Source: JBMYZL01 sp049610385 (lineage in GTDB: Bacteria > Bacteroidota > Bacteroidia > Flavobacteriales_D > Sanyastnellaceae). Taken from it: DNA of 58,860 nt. The position numbers and the translations under genes were made by a program. The notes under the pieces are model-generated. The model saw only the letters and a program-made list of their open reading frames with translations. It had not been told where the DNA came from and did no database searches. Each line of letters begins with the position of its first letter. Within the stretch, counting starts at the first letter, position 1. Positions 8,864-18,087 of the stretch are shown here, piece by piece. The stretch spans positions 1 to 58,860 of the forward strand of contig JBMYZL010000017.1 of the NCBI GenBank assembly GCA_049610385.1. Reading direction: 5' to 3'.

Positions 8864-9442
8864 TCAATTCAATGAGGGATCTGAAGGCGCATTTGCGATG
8901 TGGGAAAAAGAATCCCCCATGGAAGCAATTCGTTGCTTCCAAAAATCTTCACCATCAATGGTTGTGTCCATTAAAATATTCGGTTCAGCTTGCGTAACAA
9001 ACCAAGATCGGCTTTGAATTTCTTGTTCCAATTGGTTTTCTGACCAACCTGAGTACCCCACAAAAAACCGGATGTCATCAGACTCCTGTGGAAAGGCATT
9101 CAACCGTTGAATCAATGCTTCGAAATCACCCCCCATGTAGAGGTCATCGAGCACATGGATAGCACCTTCCAAATCGCCGAAACGGTGCAAGTAATAAAGT
9201 GTGGAAACATTCACGGGTCCGCCGACTGAAACTCGACCGTAACCGGCAGGAATTTCTTGCGCAATTTGATTCAAATCGATGTCGACAAAGTTGTTCAGGA
9301 CAAATCCAAACGTTCCTTGTTCTCCGATTTCGCAAATCAGAACACCTTTCCGCCCGAAATACGGGTCGTCTAGAAAAGGCTCTGAAAGCAACAGATCCCC
9401 GCGACGAGGAGAAGATTGCGGACCTGGGCTGAAACGAATCAT
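8864..9442 (-). CDS. yqgE: YqgE/AlgH family protein (UPF0301)
   Basis: 192 residues, the usual length for the family. The opening region RRGDLLLSEPFLDDPYFGR, the GTFGFVLNN strand and the SVGGPV loop are hallmark YqgE/AlgH motifs, and FFVGYSGWSENQLEQEI is the conserved second half. The family is widespread. It has been linked to alginate regulation in Pseudomonas, but its molecular role is not settled. It is divergent from the M14 peptidase with 28 nt between start codons. Confidence 0.93.
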   Translation of the reverse strand: MIRFSPGPQSSPRRGDLLLSEPFLDDPYFGRKGVLICEIGEQGTFGFVLNNFVDIDLNQIAQEIPAGYGRVSVGGPVNVSTLYYLHRFGDLEGAIHVLDDLYMGGDFEALIQRLNAFPQESDDIRFFVGYSGWSENQLEQEIQSRSWFVTQAEPNILMDTTIDGEDFWKQRIASMGDSFSHIANAPSDPSLN

Positions 9443-9470
9443 CTTTGCAAAGTTCAGACTTTTGTTTTAG

Positions 9471-11261
9471 ATGGCGAACTCTACTTCACAACTCTTCAGA
9501 ATTATATGTGGGTTTATAGGGACTGGGATCATCCTTGGATTCGGGTCTGTAATAATGCGTGCCCAGTCCGATCCTTTGGGACTCCCGGACAATTCCACGA
9601 CGCCCACTTGGTCGGAAATCATTAGCCTTTATGGTGCATTGGCTGATGCGCATGATGATGTCCACTTGGTACCGATTGGCAACACTGATGTGGGACGCCC
9701 TTTGCATGCCGTTGTGGCCGGTGTGAAGTCGATATCGCTACCGCTACCGGGTTTGGCGGGCATCAGCACCTTGAAAACCAAACATCCTGAACGCCCTCGA
9801 ATCCTGGTCAACAACGGAATCCATCCAGGTGAGCCATGTGGTGTTGATGCAAGTTTGGCCCATTTGCGTCAGAGGCTTCAAAGTCCTAAGCGGTTTGACA
9901 ATCAAATTTGGATTTACATTCCATTGTACAACATTGGCGGGGGATTACAGCGCAATTGTTGTTCTCGTGCAAACCAAAACGGACCGGATGAATATGGCTT
10001 TCGCGGCAACGCGAGAAACCTCGATTTGAACCGTGACTTTGTCAAAGCTGACTCCCGAAATGCGCTGGCCTTTGTTCGGCTCCTCACTGCCTTTGATCCA
10101 GATGTTCTCGTCGACACTCACACCACGAATGGTGCGGATTACCCTCATAACATGACGCTGATCACTTCACAACATGACAAAGCTGGTCCTGTGTTGGGAC
10201 CGTTTCTTCGGGAGGTGGTGGATCCCTTTCTTTACGCTGGCATGAAGGATCGTGACAATCCCATGGTTCCTTATGTTTTCGCACACAAGCAAATTCCAGA
10301 TTCTGGCATCATTGGATTTTTGGAAACGCCTCGATACAGCACAGGGTATGCCATGCTCAAAGGGACTTTGGGTTTCGTGACAGAGGCGCACATGTTGAAA
10401 CCTTTCGAGGATCGTGTTGAGGCTACATTGGATTTTTTGGAATGCATCTGGGATTTGGCCAATGATCATGGCTCAGCGATACAGACAGCTCGACAAGCTG
10501 AAAAGACACGTTGGTTCGAATCAGACTCGCTGGCTGTTCGGTGGAAGCGGCATCCCAGCAAATCCACACCGTTGACGTTTACAGGTTACAAGGCTGTATA
10601 CGAAACAAGTTCAATTACCGGAGGTGAACGACTCCGCTACGACAGATCCGAACCCTGGACTGCTGAAATTCCATTTTACAACCATTACGAACCCACTCGG
10701 TATGCCCACATTCCAGAAGCATGGTTGCTGCCTCAGGCATGGCATGAGGTTCAAGAACGCCTTAAGGCGGCAGGCGTACATTTTGAACGGGTGACTGCGG
10801 ACACCATTGTGGAGGTCGAAGTCACACGCATCGCATCCTATTCTGCACCGCGCACACCTTATGAAGGCCACTTTACACTTCGCATAGATTCTGTCCAAAC
10901 CTCACTTGAACCTGTACGTCTATTTGCTGGCGATTTCATCATTCCACGGGAGGGCAATCCTGTTCGATTGCTTGCGGAATTGTTGGACCCGATGGCACAT
11001 GATGCTTTTCTGGTGTGGAATTTTTTTGATTCTACCTTGCAGCAAAAGGAATATTACAGTGCTTATGTCTTCGAAGATGAAGCCGAATTCCTGTTGCAAA
11101 ATGATGAAGTACTGGCTGCTGAATTTGCTGAAGCCTTGGCCCAAGACACATCGCTTTCGAAGTCGCCATCATCACAAATTCGCTGGCTATATGAGCATTC
11201 GCAACACTTTGAAGGCAAAGGAGGTGTGGTGAACATGTATCCTGTTTACAAATTGAATTGA
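9471..11261 (+). CDS. M14 family zinc carboxypeptidase, exported
   Basis: 596 residues. An N-terminal hydrophobic segment (about 8-28) suggests a signal peptide or membrane anchor. The catalytic domain carries the M14 zinc ligands HPGEP (about residues 118-122) and DTHTTNG (about 215), the substrate-binding block NARNLDLNRDF, and FVTEAHM with the expected catalytic glutamate (about 304). The 250 residues after the catalytic domain are beta-rich and not assigned. It should remove C-terminal residues from peptides in the periplasm or outside the cell. The stop codon lies 3 nt before the esterase start, so the two are probably co-transcribed. Confidence 0.87.
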   Translation: MANSTSQLFRIICGFIGTGIILGFGSVIMRAQSDPLGLPDNSTTPTWSEIISLYGALADAHDDVHLVPIGNTDVGRPLHAVVAGVKSISLPLPGLAGISTLKTKHPERPRILVNNGIHPGEPCGVDASLAHLRQRLQSPKRFDNQIWIYIPLYNIGGGLQRNCCSRANQNGPDEYGFRGNARNLDLNRDFVKADSRNALAFVRLLTAFDPDVLVDTHTTNGADYPHNMTLITSQHDKAGPVLGPFLREVVDPFLYAGMKDRDNPMVPYVFAHKQIPDSGIIGFLETPRYSTGYAMLKGTLGFVTEAHMLKPFEDRVEATLDFLECIWDLANDHGSAIQTARQAEKTRWFESDSLAVRWKRHPSKSTPLTFTGYKAVYETSSITGGERLRYDRSEPWTAEIPFYNHYEPTRYAHIPEAWLLPQAWHEVQERLKAAGVHFERVTADTIVEVEVTRIASYSAPRTPYEGHFTLRIDSVQTSLEPVRLFAGDFIIPREGNPVRLLAELLDPMAHDAFLVWNFFDSTLQQKEYYSAYVFEDEAEFLLQNDEVLAAEFAEALAQDTSLSKSPSSQIRWLYEHSQHFEGKGGVVNMYPVYKLN

Positions 11262-11264
11262 CCC

Positions 11265-12242
11265 GTGGCTGATCGATGGAAATCCTTCCGGACTTGGGAG
11301 AACCAACCGCTGTTGAGTTCTACTTCGCTGATTCCAGAACGATTGTTGATGGCAGGGCATCGAATTGGACGGACCCTTCGCCGTGATTATGTCGGTCTGA
11401 CGCCACAACAAATTCGAGTGGGATTGGACCAATTGTCTCGATTAAATCCCGGCCCCTTTGGTGCAAACTTTGAACTCATGTCTTTGAATTCAATTCCTTG
11501 TGCACGTATTTTTTGGCCTGAAAGAACGACAAAACTTGGCATTATCTTGTGGATTCATGGTGGCGGATTCGCCTTCGGATCACCGAGATCACATCGAGCT
11601 CTGGCTGTTCATCTTTCTAAAGCCACAGGTCATGAGGTTTGGATTCCAGATTACAGGCTTTCACCTGAACATCCTTTTCCAGCTGGTTTGACAGATCTTC
11701 AACAAGTTGTACAGGAAATGATTCGGAAGGGGACACCACTTCTTGCAATCGCAGGGGATTCGGCTGGTGGCAACTTGGCTGCCGCCCTGACCCAATGGAT
11801 GGTTCAGTCATTTCCAGAACATCTACCGAAAGCTTGTGCCTTGTTGTCTCCTTGGTTGGACCTGAGTCCTCAATCTCGGAGCAATCTACAAGACGAAGAG
11901 GCTTTAAGTCCCTTTGATCGATATGATATGTTGACTTACAGTGGTTTTTACCTGCAAGGCCATTCACCAGAAGATCCATTGGTGTCACCATTGCGAGGTT
12001 CTTTCGAAGGCTTTCCAAGGACGTATTTGGAGGGCTCTGTAGTTGAGTATTTGTGGCCTGATATCCAGCTGGGTGCTGAAAAATTAACCAAATCCGGCGT
12101 TGAACTTCATTTCCGACAAGAACAAAAAGCCTTGCACGGATGGCAGTTGTTCCCGGATGCGTTGCCTGAAGCCAAACGCACTCTCCAAGCTTTGGCGGAT
12201 TGGGTCAAACAACCGGCTGAAATCAATCGTGCAAAGACTTAA
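11265..12242 (+). CDS. Alpha/beta hydrolase, hormone-sensitive-lipase (Abhydrolase_3) family esterase
   Basis: 325 residues. The oxyanion motif HGGGFAFGSPRSHR (about 97), the nucleophile elbow GDSAGGNLAA (about 164), the acid region DPLVSPL and the histidine in LHGWQLFP (about 291) are all present, so the enzyme should be an active carboxylester hydrolase. I use a GTG start three bases after the upstream stop codon; the next in-frame ATG is about 28 codons later and would remove a conserved cap region. It overlaps the convergent aminotransferase by 20 nt. Confidence 0.85.
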   Translation: MADRWKSFRTWENQPLLSSTSLIPERLLMAGHRIGRTLRRDYVGLTPQQIRVGLDQLSRLNPGPFGANFELMSLNSIPCARIFWPERTTKLGIILWIHGGGFAFGSPRSHRALAVHLSKATGHEVWIPDYRLSPEHPFPAGLTDLQQVVQEMIRKGTPLLAIAGDSAGGNLAAALTQWMVQSFPEHLPKACALLSPWLDLSPQSRSNLQDEEALSPFDRYDMLTYSGFYLQGHSPEDPLVSPLRGSFEGFPRTYLEGSVVEYLWPDIQLGAEKLTKSGVELHFRQEQKALHGWQLFPDALPEAKRTLQALADWVKQPAEINRAKT

Positions 12243-13419
12243 GTACACCATGCAACCTGTTCATTGCCCAAACCACCTCGTCCTCTGAAATGGTCAATGG
12301 CGGTGCCAAGCGAAATGAAGCAGGAACACTCAGGAAATAAAAAATGAGCAATTCCTCATTCAAACATCTGTCTACTGCTGCCTGAACCCTGGCGGGTTCG
12401 TCGAGGTCCACAGCGATGAACAATCCCATGCGGCGAACGGCTTGGACAAAAGGCATTTGGATCAGCGCGTCTTCCATCATTTGACCTTTGCGCTCAATGG
12501 CTTGTGCATCCAAATTGGAAACCAATTGACAAGCCACAGCTGAAGCTGCACAGGAGACGGGGTGTCCCCCAAATGTCGTAATGTGGCCTAGCTTGGGTTG
12601 CATGGACAGCTTCCGCATGTGAGACTTGCTGCTCACAAATGCGCCCATGGGCATCCCACCGCCCAAAGCTTTTCCCAAACACAACATGTCAGGTTCAATT
12701 CCGAAATGCTCAAAGGCGAAGGGAAGACCTGTTCTCCCCATCCCACATTGGATTTCATCCAAAATCAACATGGCACCTACTTCCGTGCAACGCTCTCGCA
12801 AAGTTTGAAGCCATATCTGACTGGGGATGCGAACACCAGCATCTCCCTGAATGGTTTCGACCAATACAGCCGCGCAGGATGCATCAATGGAATCGAAGAC
12901 ATCCATCACATTCCAATCCAAAAAACCAACTTCTGGTAACAGGGGAAGGAATGGTGCTTTTCGCGCTTCATTGCCGGATACAGCAAGTGCGCCCGCAGTG
13001 TTGCCATGGTAACCTCCGCGAACAGACAAAATGCGCTTTCGTCCAGTGGTGCGACGAGCCAGCTTGATGGCTCCCTCGATTGCCTCAGCACCACTGTTTA
13101 CATAATAAACTGCATCCAGGGAGTCGGGCAAAAGATTGAACAACTGTTGTGATGCTTCCAATTGAGCCTGTTGTCGGAATTCTCCATAGACCATGGTGTG
13201 CAAGTGCTGATCTACTTGGGCATGAATGGCATCGTTGATTTCAGGATGTGCATGGCCAAAAGAAGACACCCCAATGCCTGATATCAAGTCTGCCAAGCGC
13301 CGGCCATCATCAAGATGGATCCAAATGCCCTCTGCGTGAGATACAGTGAGACCCAAAGGGTACGGGGTGGTGTCGGCCATCCCGTCCTCTAACATGCTTG
13401 GACCGGTCTTAGTGCTCAT
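12223..13419 (-). CDS. Class III PLP-dependent aminotransferase
   Basis: 398 residues from the ATG at 13417-13419. Fold type I features are present: YYVNSGAEAIEGAIKLAR, SVRGGYHGNTAGAL, the aspartate block ILDEIQCGMGRTG, and the PLP lysine in CLGKALGGGMPMGAF (about 250). It belongs to the acetylornithine/4-aminobutyrate aminotransferase group; the donor specificity cannot be fixed from sequence. Its start overlaps the end of the GH92 gene by 11 nt, and it is the last gene of the paaZ-led operon. Confidence 0.88.
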   Translation of the reverse strand: MSTKTGPSMLEDGMADTTPYPLGLTVSHAEGIWIHLDDGRRLADLISGIGVSSFGHAHPEINDAIHAQVDQHLHTMVYGEFRQQAQLEASQQLFNLLPDSLDAVYYVNSGAEAIEGAIKLARRTTGRKRILSVRGGYHGNTAGALAVSGNEARKAPFLPLLPEVGFLDWNVMDVFDSIDASCAAVLVETIQGDAGVRIPSQIWLQTLRERCTEVGAMLILDEIQCGMGRTGLPFAFEHFGIEPDMLCLGKALGGGMPMGAFVSSKSHMRKLSMQPKLGHITTFGGHPVSCAASAVACQLVSNLDAQAIERKGQMMEDALIQMPFVQAVRRMGLFIAVDLDEPARVQAAVDRCLNEELLIFYFLSVPASFRLAPPLTISEDEVVWAMNRLHGVLKSLHD

Positions 13420-16384
13420 GACAATCGATTTCCAATTCGTCCAAAAACATCCAACTCGGATTTCCGGCACCCAAGTGACCCTTTGGCAAGTTGCCATAAG
13501 ACTTAGCCCTCATGCGCAGGTGGTTGGCATGTATCGGGCGTGGCGGATCCCATTCGAACCGATGCACCAACACATCCTCTTCCTCATTGGGCACTTCATG
13601 TGAAAGGATCACTCCAGACCGCCAATTAACTCCGTCATCGGAAAAGTCCAAAGACACCGATTGAGGCAGGAAAATCCAAGGCCTTGTGTCACGCAATGCC
13701 CCCAGACGAATGGCGTCAATGGAGCACCCGGGTTCCAAATCGATTGTGGCTTCGACATCTTGTCCAAATGTACCCTGCCAATCCCCGGTCTTGAAATTGG
13801 GTGGCCCAATGATTCCATCCACCAGTGCCTTGTCCCCGCCTGCTGCGTATTGATGATCATATTCCGTGATGGCTGTCAATTGATGCGCGTGGGGGATCTT
13901 TCGAACGGCATGTCGAATGGGGGCAGAACGACTCCCGTCTGAAGCGATGGTTCTGGCTTCAATGTGAATTGAACGGGAAAAAGACAAAGGCTCTGTGTAC
14001 AGTTGGAAGATGTCATCACCATCTAGGATGCGAAACTCAACATGGCAATCTTTGGTTGGTGCTTTCAGTTCCAGTGTGCATTTCTCACCATAAAACACTC
14101 GAGGAGATTGGACATTGGGAACTGGGACAAAGCCTCGACTCGCCTGCCGATGGACAGGCCTTGAATCGGCATCTCTTCCCCATTCTGAGGGGGCAGAACC
14201 TTTCTGAAAGGCCAAAACACCACCGCGAATCAAATCCGCCTTTCGAACGAATGAGGGTTGCGCTTGCCCTTCCCAACTCACCCCTTGAACACAAGCCCCC
14301 TGACCTCGATTTTGGATGATTGTAGCATTCTCCTCACCAACTGGATGTATTGTGATCTGTTCAAACCGAGGCACCCCCAATTCCACAATGTCACTTCCCG
14401 GATTGACGGGATACATGCCCATGGCACTCCAGACATACCATGCACTCATTTGACCGCAATCTTCATTTCCTGAAAGGCCATCCGGTTCAGGTGTATACAA
14501 GGTCGACAAAATTTCATCTACATATTTTGCCGTCAAATCTGGTCGGCCAACGTGGTTGAACAAGTAGGCCATGTGATGACTCGGTTCATTCCCATGGGCA
14601 TATTGACCAATCAATCCCGTGATGTCGGCTTGTTGTCGGCCCGTGGTTGTGGAATTGGCCTCGAACATCTCTAGCAACATGCTGAGGTAGACAGAATCTC
14701 CCCCCATCAACTCCATGTGGCCTGCGATGTCATGGGGGGCAAAAAAATTATATTGCCAACCGTTCGCCTCGGTGTAATTGAAGTTGACTTCAGTGGGGTG
14801 GAAATCTTCCAACCAGGAGGCTCCTCTTTTGGGTTGAATAAAATTGCTTTCAGGATTGAACAAATTACGGTAGGAGAGGGCCCTGCGTTGAAAACGCTCG
14901 ATCAATAACGAATCACCTGAGGTGGCATCGGCAAACTTTGCGATGCAAGCGTCGTCATATGAATATTCCAACGTCTTACTGACAGATTCATGCTCTTCTT
15001 CCATCGGGATATAACCGTGCCGGATGTATGCAGGAATGCCCAGTTCTGGCCTTTCTGCAGATTGCACCATGGCTTCCAAAGCCGTGGAAGTGTCAAATTC
15101 ACGAATGCCCCATGTCCACGCATCTTGAATCACCGGAACGCTGTGATAGCCTATCATGCAGCCTGTGTAATTCGATGCCAATTCCCAGACGGGAAGCTGT
15201 CCCCCCTCCTTGTACATCCGCAAAAATGTTTGAATGAAATCCCTTGATCGTTGCGGTTCAATCCAATTCAGCAGGGGGTGTAAGGCACGAAAGGTGTCCC
15301 AAAGTGAAAATATGGTGTAATGGGTTTCCCCAGTCGGCAATTGGTGAATGCCCTTGTCCATGCCACGATATCGGCCATCGACATCGCTCGCCACATTTGG
15401 CGTGGTACAACTGTGATACCAAGCGGTGTAAAACACTTCTAGCTCATCATGGGAGGCGCCATCAATTTGGATTCGTCCCAACTGCGTGTCCCAAGCTTCT
15501 TCTGCGTTCTGTACATATTGATCGAAGTGATTGTGCGGTGCTTCTAGATTCAAATTGGCCAAGGCCCCTTCAATGTCAACCAAGCTCAATGCCACTCGGC
15601 TCACCAGCGTGTCCACCACACCAAAAGCAGCAGCAAACACTGGAACATAGGTCAATTCTTGCAACAAATTCCCGTCGGCATCCCGTCCCTGCAACTCCAT
15701 TTCACTCAAAGCATCCAGCCATTCAAAGGGATGATTGAAACGTGCAGCAAAATATACATGCTGCTCTTGGGCCCAATTGTCAGAGACCCGGTGCCCCACA
15801 AGTGTGGTGTCATCCAGTGGATAGATGCTGTATGAAACCAATTCATCTCTGTGGTCCAAATCAACAATAAGCGTCAACGAATCCTGGCCATTCAATGCAT
15901 AAGAGTGAATGCCCACACGTTCAGTTGCTGTCAATTGAACATCCACATCATGGTCATCCAAGTGCACCGCATAATAACCAGCATGTGCAGATTCGCGTTC
16001 GTGACTGAAGTGGCTTTTGTAACGGTCTCGCCACTTGTTTCCAGGTTGGAATTGGGTGCAAGGCATCAACAAAATGTCCCCATAATCGCTGACGCCCGTG
16101 CCCTGCAAGTGGGTGTGGCTGAAGCCAAAAAGCGTGTCATCCGAAAAATGATATCCCCCGCACCCATCCCAGCCTTCCAGCCGGCTGTCAGGGCTGAGTT
16201 GCACCATTCCAAAAGGTCGTGTGGCCCCTGGATACGTATGCCCATGCCCACCCGTTCCAATGAACGGATTGACGACTTGATGCAAAAACTCTGGCTTGCT
16301 TTCAGACTTCGATGCGGATGAACATCCCGACCACAACAGGGCACACATGGTGACCAAACCAATCCATATCATTCGATTCTGCAT
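13409..16384 (-). CDS. GH92 family alpha-mannosidase-like lipoprotein
   Basis: 991 residues. The lipobox LLWSGC places the lipidated cysteine near residue 21. The GH92 opening VNPFIGTGGHGHTYPGATR and PFGMVQLSPD are intact, as are GFSHTHLQGTG and the signature GNEDCGQMSAWYVWSAMG (about 637-655). After the catalytic domain there is a chitobiase-like C-terminal segment (about 790-830) and a discoidin (F5/8C)-like module to the end, typical of Bacteroidota exo-mannosidases. Family members release mannose from glycans with retained calcium dependence. No SusC/SusD pair is adjacent, so this is not a classic polysaccharide utilisation locus. Its start overlaps the S41-like gene by 16 nt. Confidence 0.93.
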   Translation of the reverse strand: MQNRMIWIGLVTMCALLWSGCSSASKSESKPEFLHQVVNPFIGTGGHGHTYPGATRPFGMVQLSPDSRLEGWDGCGGYHFSDDTLFGFSHTHLQGTGVSDYGDILLMPCTQFQPGNKWRDRYKSHFSHERESAHAGYYAVHLDDHDVDVQLTATERVGIHSYALNGQDSLTLIVDLDHRDELVSYSIYPLDDTTLVGHRVSDNWAQEQHVYFAARFNHPFEWLDALSEMELQGRDADGNLLQELTYVPVFAAAFGVVDTLVSRVALSLVDIEGALANLNLEAPHNHFDQYVQNAEEAWDTQLGRIQIDGASHDELEVFYTAWYHSCTTPNVASDVDGRYRGMDKGIHQLPTGETHYTIFSLWDTFRALHPLLNWIEPQRSRDFIQTFLRMYKEGGQLPVWELASNYTGCMIGYHSVPVIQDAWTWGIREFDTSTALEAMVQSAERPELGIPAYIRHGYIPMEEEHESVSKTLEYSYDDACIAKFADATSGDSLLIERFQRRALSYRNLFNPESNFIQPKRGASWLEDFHPTEVNFNYTEANGWQYNFFAPHDIAGHMELMGGDSVYLSMLLEMFEANSTTTGRQQADITGLIGQYAHGNEPSHHMAYLFNHVGRPDLTAKYVDEILSTLYTPEPDGLSGNEDCGQMSAWYVWSAMGMYPVNPGSDIVELGVPRFEQITIHPVGEENATIIQNRGQGACVQGVSWEGQAQPSFVRKADLIRGGVLAFQKGSAPSEWGRDADSRPVHRQASRGFVPVPNVQSPRVFYGEKCTLELKAPTKDCHVEFRILDGDDIFQLYTEPLSFSRSIHIEARTIASDGSRSAPIRHAVRKIPHAHQLTAITEYDHQYAAGGDKALVDGIIGPPNFKTGDWQGTFGQDVEATIDLEPGCSIDAIRLGALRDTRPWIFLPQSVSLDFSDDGVNWRSGVILSHEVPNEEEDVLVHRFEWDPPRPIHANHLRMRAKSYGNLPKGHLGAGNPSWMFLDELEIDCHEH

Positions 16385-18087
16385 ACGTTACAATTCATGC
16401 GGTCATGGATGCCAAAATGCAAAACCTTCGGCTTTTCAGGGTTCAAAACATCGGCAAACGTGCTCCAAGATTCAAAGGGCAATAACCATTTCAAAGACGC
16501 ATCGCGTCGCTCTTTCAACAACGCACGTTCAGCCAAGATGTTTGTCAATGCCAAAGCCACTTCTGTGCCGTCAGGGAGGGTTCTATTCACAGGCCAGTTT
16601 TCGAATTCATTCTGGCGCTTTAACAATGGCTCCAACTCCTGATGATATCGAATAAGAATGGGTTGGGCCTGGACTTCGAAATGATTCCATTGATCGGTTT
16701 CCAAAATCAGGCCTGAACGCTTCATGGACACCATCAAGTCGGTTAAAAATTGGGCTTCCTGAGGGTAGGCCTGGGACCAAGGCTCCTGCTGAAGTGAGGA
16801 AGTCCTCACATCCACTTCGATAGGGACATGTTTAATTGGGTTGCTCCAACATGTGGTGGCTAAATTCAAGGGGATCCCAGAATTTGGGAGGCGTCGCTTG
16901 ATGACATTCCCACATACTTTTCCATGAACCGAGAACGGCGGGACACCGTGAATTTCAGCGCCTTGGTTTCGCTGTAACCAACTTGTCAGGGCCCCGGCAG
17001 CAGATGCTGTCAGTCCGTCTGTTTGGACCATCAATACAGAATGGCGAAGTAGGGCTGTTTCTGAGGAGACAAAAGTCGGTGAAGGACGGCTGACCAATTG
17101 ACCAGAAGGTGTCCGCAAAATGGCGTGCGCATAAGCCGCATCTGCCGAACGGTTTTTTCTCACAGACAAAAACAACCTTCGGAACCTCGGAATTTCAGAC
17201 CGTCCCCAGGCCTGAAGCGCATCACTGCCGAGCAGTTCGACTTGTTTAAAAAATTCAATCTCACCTTCTTGAAACAATGAAGCGAACATCATGGCCCGCA
17301 TCAACTCTCCGCCTGCATTCCCGGTTAAATCAACCGCAATGGATTGTTTCTCCATTTCATTACAGGCATTCAAATCGCTTCTGAGCAAATCGATTCGACG
17401 CACAAAGTCCTTCCAAGAACCGGATGAAAAGTCCTTCACGACGATCGTCCAGTGACCATTTCCATCTTTATCCCATGTCAATCCCGCTTCATTCGTGTTC
17501 GGCAAAGGCGAAGGGGGATTGAATGTCTCGGCATCAACTTCGTACATCAATGGGAACCATCCCGGCGCTAACGCAGCTATCCGCTGTGATAGAGTCGCGG
17601 GTGAAAACGGCATCCCGATGTTCTGGAAAAAATGGTGTGGAAACGCTCGATTGATATCGACTCCACCGATTTCTGAGATGGGCTGCCCCTTGCTGTCAAA
17701 GGCATGAATTTGACCATCGTGGGACACTTCAATGTTTCCAGGCCAAATCCCAGCTTCTTCAGCAGCTTCTTGGGTCCACTGCTGCCAATCGATTCCGGTG
17801 TGCTCGTCAGCCAATGCGGAAAGCGCCTGGTTGATCACAATGGGCATCATTACCACTGGCGCACCTGCGCCAAAAACACGAGCCGCTGCTTCAACTTGCT
17901 CATTCAATGCCCCTTGAGTCGCAGGCTCATGAGCCTTTGGATGCACTGCTTGAACCCATGATTCCAATGAATCCAAATCTGCCGTCATTTCGGCTGCCGT
18001 CAAAAAGCGATTGATTTGCCCTTGGCATTCTGCACGCACCATGGCGCACATAAACAATGCAATGGCGATGCTCCCAAATTGATTCAT
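16369..18087 (-). CDS. S41 (C-terminal processing protease)-like exported protein
   Basis: 572 residues. A short N-terminal hydrophobic stretch followed by AECQGQ suggests export. Residues about 25-140 resemble the helical S41 N-terminal region with an ALADEHTGI segment (usually LxDxHT). The segment TDGLTASAAGALTSWLQ (candidate serine about 362) looks like the S41 nucleophile loop. The lysine that usually follows four residues later is not obvious, so activity is uncertain. The start overlaps the paaZ stop codon (ATGA at 18084-18087), and the 3' end overlaps the GH92 start. Confidence 0.62.
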   Translation of the reverse strand: MNQFGSIAIALFMCAMVRAECQGQINRFLTAAEMTADLDSLESWVQAVHPKAHEPATQGALNEQVEAAARVFGAGAPVVMMPIVINQALSALADEHTGIDWQQWTQEAAEEAGIWPGNIEVSHDGQIHAFDSKGQPISEIGGVDINRAFPHHFFQNIGMPFSPATLSQRIAALAPGWFPLMYEVDAETFNPPSPLPNTNEAGLTWDKDGNGHWTIVVKDFSSGSWKDFVRRIDLLRSDLNACNEMEKQSIAVDLTGNAGGELMRAMMFASLFQEGEIEFFKQVELLGSDALQAWGRSEIPRFRRLFLSVRKNRSADAAYAHAILRTPSGQLVSRPSPTFVSSETALLRHSVLMVQTDGLTASAAGALTSWLQRNQGAEIHGVPPFSVHGKVCGNVIKRRLPNSGIPLNLATTCWSNPIKHVPIEVDVRTSSLQQEPWSQAYPQEAQFLTDLMVSMKRSGLILETDQWNHFEVQAQPILIRYHQELEPLLKRQNEFENWPVNRTLPDGTEVALALTNILAERALLKERRDASLKWLLPFESWSTFADVLNPEKPKVLHFGIHDRMNCNVCRIE

